Source: Lithodes maja
Taxonomy: Eukaryota; Arthropoda; Malacostraca; Decapoda; Lithodidae
Length of the DNA stretch: 64,000 nt
Assembly (NCBI GenBank): GCA_037953745.1
Contig: JBAKBP010007929.1
Span: 1 to 64,000 of the forward strand
Reading direction: 5' to 3'
The notes under the pieces are model-generated. The model had not been told where the DNA came from. It did no database searches and saw nothing but the letters and a program-made list of their open reading frames with translations. Both the position numbers and the translations under genes were made by a program. Of the stretch, positions 22,741-31,561 are shown piece after piece. Each line of letters starts with the position of its first letter. The first letter of the stretch is position 1.

Positions 22741-23043
22741 ATCAAATTATGTAGTAAAGCTCGCAGGAAAAATTAAATATTGGAACAGCAAGCTTTCGTC
22801 TATTCTGTCAAGACATCTTCAGGGTAGTACATGAATACAGTGGAAGCCAGAGATTTGTTTTTTCTTTTTCCATAATTAGGCCCACCAGTGTTGTGATGTC
22901 ATTTCATTTGTAAGTCTTTTTTGCTCTTGCTACAGGTCTTGGCAGCATGTTTTGTATTGTTTGAAGAACCTCTTGGGGGTACTCTGGTGGTGAGCTTTGT
23001 TTCCCTTGAGGTTGTGTGTAACTCGTTCGTCTTCGTCTTTGTC
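22741..23043. other. Non-coding tail next to the acidic reading frame
   Basis: A segment at about 22790-22820 (aagctttcgtctattctgtc followed by aagacatcttcaggg) looks repeat-like, but I could not assign it. On the minus strand a 51-codon frame (ATG at about 23048, overlapping the stop of the next entry as ATGA) ends near 22895 and may be its frameshifted continuation. Confidence 0.35.
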
Positions 23044-23846
23044 TCATCTTGTTGGAGAAGTTTTTGGTGGTAGAAAGCTGGTCGTCTGGTTTTGATGTGG
23101 ATGGCTTGTTGTCTGGTTGTGATGCGATGCGGGTGGATGAATTGGAGACTTGGGGCCGGCTTGTGCTTCTTCTTTTGGTGTTGGTGAGTTCTGCACTTCC
23201 TTAGCTTGTTCTTCTTGTGGCGGTGGTGAGTCCAGTGCTCTGTGGTTGGTCGTTTTCTTTTCTGGTGTTTGACTAAAGAGGGAGATGAATGGTGTCCTTT
23301 TCAGGTTGCAGCCAAGAGATTGTTCTAGTGTTGGGGATGGCTGCTGCTCTTCTGCTTCCATTTCTTCCTCTGTCTCCTCTACCTTACCGTCGGGAGAGGC
23401 AGGAGGGCTGAGGGTTTTCTTGGATGTTGGCGATGTGGTGGGAACTTCGGATTGAGCTTCCGCCATGTTATTACGGTTGAGTGGCTTGGGTAGGTCAAGT
23501 CGTAGTGGGGGCCGACTCTTGGGTGTTCGTAGAGCTTGAGTGGGTATAAGCTCCAGGGGCCAGACACAATTTTTGGGTTGGAGTGCTGGGATGGTGATCG
23601 AGGGAAGGTTGTTAGCCTTCAGGAGGTTTGGTAGGAACTCCCTAAAGAGGAGGTGGTCCCCACCAGCAAGTGCCATGGCCGTTGTGATTATGATCTGAAT
23701 TACTTCTAATCTATCACTGGGTGTTTGACCATAGCTCACTGGTAGGTAGTCAGTCATTTTCTTTTTCTCCTCCTCCGTTTTCCTCGCCCAGGTGTGTCTG
23801 GATCCTTTTAAAACAGCTCCATTTGGTCCTGTGATGTGATCTGCCT
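23044..23846 (-). pseudogene. Unidentified acidic, proline/glutamate-rich reading frame cut by Gypsy-B
   Basis: This minus-strand frame of about 267 codons is cut at its upstream end by Gypsy-B. The first part has a structured stretch (SRHTWARKTEEEKKKMTDYL, then LPVSYGQTPSDRLEVIQ). The second half is low-complexity, rich in P, E, T, S and H (TPKEEAQAGPKSP, HPPASHHNQTTSHPH). Across Gypsy-B the frame continues for about 15 codons on the minus strand at 33418-33462 before a stop, so the copy was already short or the segment is an exon. I do not recognise a family; it could be a repeat-derived accessory protein or a host exon. Confidence 0.45.
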
Positions 23847-24289
23847 TGTGACGCATGTCGAGTATGAGCATGCTGTACAGAACGCCCAGTCAGGCCCCAC
23901 TCTCGCTAGGATCGTCAGGGCAGGAACTTTGGCTGTAGTCTGTGTAGAGTTTCCTAACTTAGTTTATGTGAGCCGTTGTACTATAAGTATTATAAATATG
24001 TATTTTGTTTTCATCTGAGTCAACGAGTTCTATTTTATATCATTAGTTATAAGTATTGTGTGTGGGACTTATATGTAATGATGAGAGGAGAGAGAAAGAG
24101 ATATTACGTAACGGGGACCAGTGAGTGCGCCACGCGGGCAGATAGGCCTAATTCCCTCCTCCCTCCTCCCTTCCTCCCTCTCAGCGCGTGGGAAGTTCTT
24201 TGTCGATCCCAGATTGAGAGAGAATATGACGTCATGATTGCCAGTGGGCGGTCCTTAAGTAGTTTGAGATATGCCGCTAGAGGGCCGAG

Positions 24290-24297
24290 TATAAAAA
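24290..24297 (+). promoter_or_regulatory. TATA box of the Gypsy-B LTR
   Basis: TATAAAAA lies in gccgagtataaaaagagagg, about 440 bp into the LTR. Transcription would start roughly 25-30 bp downstream, marking the U3/R boundary. Gypsy-A has a TATATATA variant at the equivalent place. Confidence 0.7.
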
Positions 24298-24847
24298 GAG
24301 AGGTTCTTGCCACCATTCTTCAGAACTCATCAGGCAAAGCGACTTCTCATATCCCTTGCAACTATCCATATTCTTCCGACTGATGTGAACTTTCTCTACT
24401 CTCTGAACAGCCTATCTTCTTCTCTTCTCGTCCCTGTTTAACCTCCATGACCCCTTTGGTGCAGATTTAGTCAGCCAAAGTATTATCGCTTGAGTTCTCA
24501 CGAGATAAGTGCCTGTTAGATAGCCTATTTTTGGAAGGGTTAACTAGAATAGGATTGATTGATGTTTGTTGCACTCGTATATGCATTTCCCTGTGTGCGA
24601 TTATTCATGTTCCTGTTTTCTGCTGGTTTAGGCAATGCTAGACTGGGATAGGGTTTCTGAGTTGTGATTTCCTATGAGTACTAGGTTGCGGTTGAACCAG
24701 TACAATTGCAACGGAGACGTGGAACGCCTAGGTGGTCTTTCTGACTGTGTACCGTGGGAGTTTAGCACTGTGTTGCGAGTGAGGGCTTTTGCCTGTGCCA
24801 CCCAACACTGTGCTATCTCATTTGCTTGACTTTGAGAGGATCGCCAG

Positions 24848-24880
24848 GAGAGAACCAGATACTAGTGATCTGGATCTCTC
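24848..24880 (+). promoter_or_regulatory. LTR hairpin, B type
   Basis: The outer stem GAGAGA..TCTCTC and inner stem CCAGAT..ATCTGG enclose the loop ACTAGTG. It is preceded by gatcgccag and followed by aagagagc. A second copy is at 32563-32595. Confidence 0.75.
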
Positions 24881-25702
24881 AAGAGAGCATCCCGTCAATT
24901 ACCGTAATTTGGCCGCACAGTCTTAAGGACCTCGCTAGGCTACGAGCCGCTTGCTCAGCCATTGTCTCTTAACCTTAGATATCCCAGCTAGACTTTGCTC
25001 GACCAGCAGATACAGTATAGTATTGAAGCTTCTCCTTATGTATATTATTGTTTAAGCACTATTGATTTCATGTGTGGCACGCTTAGCTACTTCAGAGATT
25101 AGTGGCCCACGAGCACAATCTTAGTAGGCTATTGCTAGTGCATTGTCGGAGTACTTCTTCTTAATGTTTGCCATATCCTATTGCTTATTCTTATAATTCT
25201 TCTTATGTCAATTTAAAGCCTTTAATTACCAGTGAGTTATTCATTAAATTGCTGTTCAAAATCTGATACTTACTTCTTATGAGTATTCGAGAAGCATCTA
25301 ACTTATCAGAAGATTCCTTGCTTGATGCTCGAGGACTATTGTTTAACGTAACGTAATAGTGCCGATCCGAAGTAGAGGGTGGAGGACTTCTTAAGTTCTT
25401 AGTTCAAGGGTGGATTACTTCGGCTTCGGCCAACACTATTCTTTAGTGTTGTAGTACTTTCTTCTTTGTTTGATTGTTGACCAGACTAGATAACTCCCGT
25501 CTTGCTATTAGTCTGTTGTGTGAAACGCTAGTACCGAGTTCTTGTATACCCCGTTATAGCAGATAGAACTCTGGAGGGTAGTGGCGTTTTTTGTTCGGCT
25601 GGCAGTACTCTGGGGTTGGGATCGTGTGTTTCCGTTGTGGCAGCGAGCCATACTCGAGTCCTGTGTAAGAGCCCTAGTGTACCCGAGTGCCCGGTCGTAA
25701 CA

Positions 25703-25725
25703 AATGGCGACCTTGCTTAGGATTT
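25703..25725 (+). promoter_or_regulatory. Gypsy-B primer-binding site
   Basis: The sequence aa then TGGCGACCttgcttagg directly follows the 5' LTR, matching the site in A, C and E. Confidence 0.75.
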
Positions 25726-25916
25726 TGTGAACAGTATAATTTTTTGCAGAGTTGTACAACATTTGTTTGTTCGTACTTTAGCGTACATATTGAAGAATAT
25801 TTTTTTTTGTAAGGCAATTAGGAGAGCATTTAAGAGACTCCAGTTAATTTAGTAATTAGTGCTTGCATAAGGGAGTTTAACACTTTTGTCTCGAGAATTT
25901 TTTGGTGAACTTCAGT

Positions 25917-28900
25917 ATGTCGGGCCCTAGTACTGACGAGGAGCGAGAGATGCTAAGTGAGGAGGTGCCGTTAGTAACTAGTGAGGAGGATGCTAGACTT
26001 TTTGTGAGTAAGCAGTACCATGTGACGGAGGAGAGGCTGACTGGGGTGAATGTTTATGGCTTGCGCCTGATAGCCCAGGTTTTGGGCAGATCCAATGTAG
26101 CAGCGATGTCCAAGGGGGAGCTGATTTCCTGGGTGTTGCGTGGGCGACATGGGGTTTCGGAGGAGAGGGCGTTTGGGGGGGTTCCTCCCCAGATCCCCTC
26201 TCACTCGACTCCCACAGTGCCGTCCACTCAGTTGCCGGAGGTTAGCACTCTCCCACAGAGGGATGAGCATTGGAAGATTGGAGTGCCCTCGGGCGGTGCG
26301 TATGGTGGTTCCCCAGTTCTTGCCCCCCCTCCTTCAGTAGTGGCAGCTCCCTCTTCCGGCCTGTCTCCTGAGATGATATTTAAACTCGAGCTTGCTAAGA
26401 TGGAGAATGAGGCTAGGAGGCATGAGAAGGAGATGGAGAATGAGTCTAGGAGGCATGAGAAGGAGATTGAGGCTGAGTCTAGGAAGCAGGAGAAGGAGAT
26501 TGAGGCTGAGATTAGGAGGCACGAGGCTGAGCTTAGGTACGACTCAGAGAAATATTGTGCTCAAATAGATTTAGATAAGACTCGTGCAGAGTCGACAGGG
26601 ATTCGGATGGGCCGTGAGGGCCAAGTAAGAGAACAGTCCTTGTCCCACTTAGTCAAGTTGGTGCCGGCATTTAGTGAAACTGAAGTCACAGAATTTTTTA
26701 ATCGTTTTGAGAAGAAGTGTAGGGAGCATAATTGGCCTGAAGAGAAGTGGGCAGCTCTGGTCTCCTCAAGACTTACGGGTAAGGGTCTGAAGGCTTATGA
26801 TGCACTGCCTTTAGAGTCTTGCATTGACTACCCAGAATTGAAGAGAGCTGTCCTACGGGCATACGAGTTGCAACCAGAAACATATCGATTGAAGTTTCGG
26901 GGTGTTACAAAGACTAGGGAGGCGACCTTTCTTGAACATGCCCGGGACTTAAAAGATGCACTTACAAACTGGACACGTTCTGAGAAAGCTGAGACGGCCG
27001 AACAGTTGACTGAGCTGTTTCTGCTCGAGCAGTTTTATAAGTGTACAGGTGCAGAAATGACTTTAACTATTAAAGAAAAGAATCCAAAAACTCTACAGGA
27101 GGCAGCTGAGATGGCTGACCTCCGGCTATCATTAATTCGTGGGTGCGGGTCTGCCCAGCGTAGTGAGGCAGGTAACAAGGGGCGTGACGCCCCACCCCCC
27201 CGAGTTAGTAATATATCTTATGCAAACAAGTACAAGAGTTATGATACCAAGACTGACCACAAGACTAGCACCGTCCCATTTAAGAAGGGGCCGGGCCCTT
27301 CCCAGTACCAAGGGAAGCCCAAAGGGGAGTTAGAGTGTTATCAATGTCATAAAAAGGGGCACTTTGCAAGAGTCTGTCCTAGCAAACCACCTACAGCAGC
27401 TGTGTCTTTGGCCTGCAACATTGGTGTGTCTCTGAAGCCTTCTGAGTTTGCCCGGGGCAGTTCGTCAGAGGCTGAGGCACAGCCAATGCAGAAGCACCTG
27501 GGAGGCTCGAACCCTGCTCAGGATGTTTTTTGCGACCATAGAGGACGGGGTTGCGTGATGTGGGCGGGGCGCAAGCATGGAGTAGAGGTCTTGCGTGATA
27601 CAGGTGCTTCCCAGACTTTGATGAAAAACTTGACTGGCTACCCTATAAATGCGGCTCGGGTGGTGGTGGTGCAGGGTATTAATGCAACTCGGTCATACCC
27701 GCTGGTGCGGTTGGAGTTGGAGGTGGATGGTGTGGCACGTGAATTGGATGTTGGGATTGTGGAGAAACTGCCAGTGGAGGGCGTCGACCTTCTTCTCGGC
27801 AACGACTTTGCAATGCCCGCTTCTGAGGTTCTACCCTTAGTCGTTGCCGAGAGGCCGGCCGACGTGAGTAGGGAAGAGCGAGAGTGGGTCGAGCGGTGCC
27901 AGGCACAACCCATGGCGTGTGCTGTCACCCGAGCTCGGGCAGCTAAAGTGTCACAGCCTAGTCCTCCGTCTTCAGACCAGCAGAGGAACGATCAACAGGA
28001 GGAGGCTAAAGCTGGAGTTGGTTTTAAGAGTTTTGACTCGGCGGCTCTCCTGGGTGATTCAGTATTAGCACCATTACTTAGTTCTGGAGTAGCCCCTGGG
28101 CCTGTCATCGAGAGTGACGAGGCTGGGCATGACGAGTCTCCACGACAGCAACGTTATGAACATCGAGAGAGACAGAGGGAGCAGCTCAGTATCGGGGAGG
28201 GTCATGCATTGCTCCGGGAGCAGTTAGATCGCTTGGCACCCTCAGATATACGTCGGTTGCAGCTGGAGGACCCTGAGCTCCAAACGTGTGCTAATGGAGC
28301 TGTGGAGCTCGACGAGGACGGTGATGCACAGCCGGGAGATTTTTTTTATTTAGATGGCATCCTGTATCGGCGTTTTCAAGACCCTAACCGTAGCTGGAAG
28401 ATGGGGTCCGGGGTAGTGGACCAGTTGATGGTGCCGCGGGAGTGCAGGGATAGCCTACTGAGTTTGGCGCATGACACACCGCTGGCAGGACATTTGGGGG
28501 TAAGAAAAACGGTGGCGGCTTTGGGGAAGTTGTTTTGGTGGCCGGGGATGAAGTCTCATGTGCAGTCCTGGATAAACTCATGTGATATTTGTCAACGGGT
28601 CGGGAAACCAAACCAAGTTATTCCTAAAGCTCCGTTGCACCCTATTCCTGTAATTGGGCCACCTTTTAGTAAGATTGTTGTTGACATGGTTGGTCCCCTC
28701 CCTCCCACAAAGGCTGGTAATAAATTTTTGTTAACCATCATGGATGTTGCCACTAGATACCCCGATGCATACCCCATGAAAAACGGCATGGCTAAGACGG
28801 TAGTCAGTAACTTGTTGTGGTACTTTTCAAGGTACGGGTACCCGGAGGAGATTCAGTCTGATCAGGGGTCCAATTTCACCTCCAATCTCTTTAAGCAAAC

Positions 28901-31046
28901 AATGCAACAGCATGGAATACGGGCGGTGGTATCGTCAGCGTATCACCCTGAGAGCCAAGGGGTGCTTGAGCGGTGGCATGCCACCCTTAAAAGCATGCTC
29001 AGGTGTTATTGTGCTGATAACGGAAGAGATTGGGATCTTGGATTGCCGTATGTACTGTTTGCTGCTCGGGAAGTGCCTGGTGAGAGCCTGGGATTTAGTC
29101 CAAACGAGCTGATTTTTGGACACCGAGTCAGGGGCCCCCTTAATATGCTGCGGGAAATTTGGGAAGGAACTGTGCCGCCTTGTTCCTTGTTGAAGTATGT
29201 GTTTGAAAGCCGTGAGCGCATGCTTAAGAGTCTGGAGATGGCAGGTCGGAATTTAACAGGGTCACAAGCTTTAATGAAGGACAGGTATGATCGCAAAGTG
29301 AAGCTCCGGGAGTTCATTGTGGGACAGGAGGTGTTGATTTTGTTGCCTTTGGTGGGTAACCCCTTGTCGGCGAAGTATACTGGACCCTATAAAATTGTGG
29401 AGAAAATTTCGGACCTAGATTACCTTGTTGCCACTCCAGACAGGAGGAAGAAGAATCAGTTATGTCACGTGAACCTGATAAAAGAGTATGTGAGGCGCCC
29501 CTCTGAGCCTCTCACTGTCCCTGTGTTGGCTTGTTGCGGCCGTGGTGGAGAAGGAGAGGGGGACAGTCAAGCTTCAGAGGAGGATAGCTGGGATCACCAT
29601 GTTTCAGCGGATCAGTGGGCGGGGAACTCGAGCCTAAGGGCTGACGAGGCTATAGCCCATTTGCCTGAGCCGCAATTTGAAGCTATCCGTCAGTTGCTCG
29701 GTTTATGCCCCACTGTATTCGCTGAACATCCAGGCCTCACTACTCAGGCTATGCATGATGTTGACGTGGGGCACCATCTACCCTTTAAGTCAATCCCATA
29801 CCGTGTGCCCCCCATAAAACTACCCGCTCTGAGGGATGAGTTGGAGTATATGCTCGGTAGAGGGTTGATAGAGAAAGGTACCGTTAAATGGACTTCCCCC
29901 GTAACACTGCAGCCTAAACCAGATGGCAAGGTACGCTTCTGTATTGATTTCCGTAGGCTAAACGGTTTGACTCCAACTAACCCATATCCTCTTCCTCGGG
30001 TTGATGATAGTGTTGATAAAATTGGTAATGCTCGGTTTTTGTCTAAAGTTGATTTAGTAAAAGGTTACTGGCAAGTACCTTTGTCCGAGCGCGCTAAAGA
30101 GGTATGTGGTTTTGTGGTGGATGGGAGTACTTACCGGTGTAATGTTATGCCCTACGGACTTAAGAATGCACCAGCAACGTTTCAGAACCTGATGAATGAA
30201 ATTGTCAAGGACATTCCAAATTGCACCGTATACTTGGACGATGTAATCATTTATGATGACGACTTTGAGAGCCATTGTGAGCACCTGGAGACCTTGTTCC
30301 GGAAACTTAGTGAAGCAAGTCTGGTAGTAAATTTGGCAAAGTGTGACTTCGTAAAAGCCACTGTGCAGTACCTTGGGTTTGTAGTGGGAAGGGGACAGGT
30401 GTGCCCTCCTCAGAACAAGGTACAGGCTATCAATAAATTTCCGCACCCAACCACCAAGAAGCAGATCATGAGATTCTTGGGTATGATAGGCTACTACAGA
30501 CGCTTTATAAAAGGTTACTCCACGGTGTTGGCACCTCTCACAGATTTGTTATCTAAAGACAAAAAGTTTTTGTGGGCGCCTGAGTGTGAAAAGGCTTTTA
30601 ATTTAGTGAAGCATTTGCTGTGTACTCACCCGATACTCAGGGCCCCAGACTTTAACAGGCCTTTTCAGCTGGCAACAGATGCTAGTGGTGTAGGGGCTGG
30701 TGCCGTCTTGCTACAGACAGACAATGAAGGTGTGGAACACCCAGTAAGTTTCTTTTCTAAGAAGTTCAATGCTGCACAAAAGAACTATTCTACAATAGAA
30801 AAGGAATTACTGGCGATTGTGCTGTCACTCAGGCACTTCGAGGTGTATGTTCCAGCCTATGGCCCAGTCGTGGTTATCTACACTGATCATCACCCTTTGA
30901 GATTCCTAAATCAATTTCACAATCGCAATATGAGACTGACCCGGTGGTCATTGATGTTGCAGGAGTATAACCTGGACATCCGGCATATTGCGGGATGTGA
31001 CAATGTGATTGCGGATTGTTTATCGAGGGTAGATGATCAGTCGTAG
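25917..31046 (+). CDS. Gypsy-B Gag-Pol polyprotein, order Gag-PR-IN-RT-RH
   Basis: The 1709-aa frame starts at ATG 25917 (upstream TTG and GTG codons are less likely). An N-terminal domain is followed by a coiled coil at about 152-215 built of 11-residue repeats (HEKEMENESRR type). A capsid-like region spans about 237-410. A CCHC knuckle (CYQCHKKGHFARVC) is near 474 and the retropepsin site LRDTGASQT near 560. Integrase follows protease: zinc region H..H..CDIC at about 850-895, Asp in VVDMVG near 923, Asp in SDQGSNF near 982, Glu near 1018 in GVLERWH with DD35E spacing. A GPY-like tail ends near 1190. RT is at about 1280-1510, with RFCIDFRRLN near 1340 and YLDD near 1439. RNase H is at about 1580-1700, with TDASG near 1586, EKELLA and YTDHHPL. 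No internal stop or frameshift occurs. Gag and Pol share one frame, so the Gag:Pol ratio must be set otherwise, perhaps by proteolysis. Confidence 0.96.
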   Translation: MSGPSTDEEREMLSEEVPLVTSEEDARLFVSKQYHVTEERLTGVNVYGLRLIAQVLGRSNVAAMSKGELISWVLRGRHGVSEERAFGGVPPQIPSHSTPTVPSTQLPEVSTLPQRDEHWKIGVPSGGAYGGSPVLAPPPSVVAAPSSGLSPEMIFKLELAKMENEARRHEKEMENESRRHEKEIEAESRKQEKEIEAEIRRHEAELRYDSEKYCAQIDLDKTRAESTGIRMGREGQVREQSLSHLVKLVPAFSETEVTEFFNRFEKKCREHNWPEEKWAALVSSRLTGKGLKAYDALPLESCIDYPELKRAVLRAYELQPETYRLKFRGVTKTREATFLEHARDLKDALTNWTRSEKAETAEQLTELFLLEQFYKCTGAEMTLTIKEKNPKTLQEAAEMADLRLSLIRGCGSAQRSEAGNKGRDAPPPRVSNISYANKYKSYDTKTDHKTSTVPFKKGPGPSQYQGKPKGELECYQCHKKGHFARVCPSKPPTAAVSLACNIGVSLKPSEFARGSSSEAEAQPMQKHLGGSNPAQDVFCDHRGRGCVMWAGRKHGVEVLRDTGASQTLMKNLTGYPINAARVVVVQGINATRSYPLVRLELEVDGVARELDVGIVEKLPVEGVDLLLGNDFAMPASEVLPLVVAERPADVSREEREWVERCQAQPMACAVTRARAAKVSQPSPPSSDQQRNDQQEEAKAGVGFKSFDSAALLGDSVLAPLLSSGVAPGPVIESDEAGHDESPRQQRYEHRERQREQLSIGEGHALLREQLDRLAPSDIRRLQLEDPELQTCANGAVELDEDGDAQPGDFFYLDGILYRRFQDPNRSWKMGSGVVDQLMVPRECRDSLLSLAHDTPLAGHLGVRKTVAALGKLFWWPGMKSHVQSWINSCDICQRVGKPNQVIPKAPLHPIPVIGPPFSKIVVDMVGPLPPTKAGNKFLLTIMDVATRYPDAYPMKNGMAKTVVSNLLWYFSRYGYPEEIQSDQGSNFTSNLFKQTMQQHGIRAVVSSAYHPESQGVLERWHATLKSMLRCYCADNGRDWDLGLPYVLFAAREVPGESLGFSPNELIFGHRVRGPLNMLREIWEGTVPPCSLLKYVFESRERMLKSLEMAGRNLTGSQALMKDRYDRKVKLREFIVGQEVLILLPLVGNPLSAKYTGPYKIVEKISDLDYLVATPDRRKKNQLCHVNLIKEYVRRPSEPLTVPVLACCGRGGEGEGDSQASEEDSWDHHVSADQWAGNSSLRADEAIAHLPEPQFEAIRQLLGLCPTVFAEHPGLTTQAMHDVDVGHHLPFKSIPYRVPPIKLPALRDELEYMLGRGLIEKGTVKWTSPVTLQPKPDGKVRFCIDFRRLNGLTPTNPYPLPRVDDSVDKIGNARFLSKVDLVKGYWQVPLSERAKEVCGFVVDGSTYRCNVMPYGLKNAPATFQNLMNEIVKDIPNCTVYLDDVIIYDDDFESHCEHLETLFRKLSEASLVVNLAKCDFVKATVQYLGFVVGRGQVCPPQNKVQAINKFPHPTTKKQIMRFLGMIGYYRRFIKGYSTVLAPLTDLLSKDKKFLWAPECEKAFNLVKHLLCTHPILRAPDFNRPFQLATDASGVGAGAVLLQTDNEGVEHPVSFFSKKFNAAQKNYSTIEKELLAIVLSLRHFEVYVPAYGPVVVIYTDHHPLRFLNQFHNRNMRLTRWSLMLQEYNLDIRHIAGCDNVIADCLSRVDDQS

Positions 31047-31561
31047 GCTATCACAGGTGTATGATCCCGAAGAGATTGACACACGGGTAGCCTCCTGCTT
31101 TGGTTTGAGTAGTATTTTGCGCTTGGTGCTTGTTGGCTCGCGGTTGTAGCCCAGCGTATTGGGTCGTAAAGCAGGATTGTTGAGCGTTTGGTATAGAAGA
31201 AAATAGGCTGCCCTTATAGTGCAGCCGGAAAAAAACATATTAAAATATAAAAATCATATAAAAACTCTTTCTTTTTGATATAGATAATTGTATAAGTTTG
31301 TCATAGCCTATAGTGTTTGAGTAGTCCACGAACTATCAAACGGCTGAGCTGCTGTAAGCTCGCTCTGGGAGCATGATATTATGTCTTTTACTATTGTTGG
31401 GAGGAGTTATGAAATGTGAATTTTTTTTTTATATAAGATGTGTTTTAGTGATAAACTCAGCGTTGTTTTAGTGCCATGCGGTCGCTGGGTGTGAGGGGTT
31501 TGGTGGGGTTCTGTATATCAGATTTTAGCTCAGGGTTGAGCAAGTAAAATCTTGGGGGAGG
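31047..31561 (+). other. Gypsy-B 3' untranslated region and polypurine tract
   Basis: It shares the gattgacacacgggtagcc segment with A. Stem CTCCTGCTTT (31092-31101) pairs with AAAGCAGGA (31168-31176). The polypurine tract cttgggggagg ends at 31561. Confidence 0.7.

Larger units (their letters stand above)
23847..25702 (+). repeat. Gypsy-B 5' LTR
   Basis: It spans TGTGACGCATGTCGAG to CCCGGTCGTAACA. A tgacgtcat motif (CRE-like) lies near 24228, about 60 bp upstream of the TATA box. A pyrimidine-rich block (ccctcctccctcctccc) is near 24153. Confidence 0.95.

Noticed and set aside
23976..24383. 135-codon frame repeated at 31691-32098
   Set aside because: It lies inside the Gypsy-B LTRs across the promoter; identical duplication is explained by LTR copying.
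26334..26522. Leu/Pro-rich frame opposite the Gypsy-B coiled coil
   Set aside because: It is the antisense shadow of the repetitive Gag coiled-coil codons.
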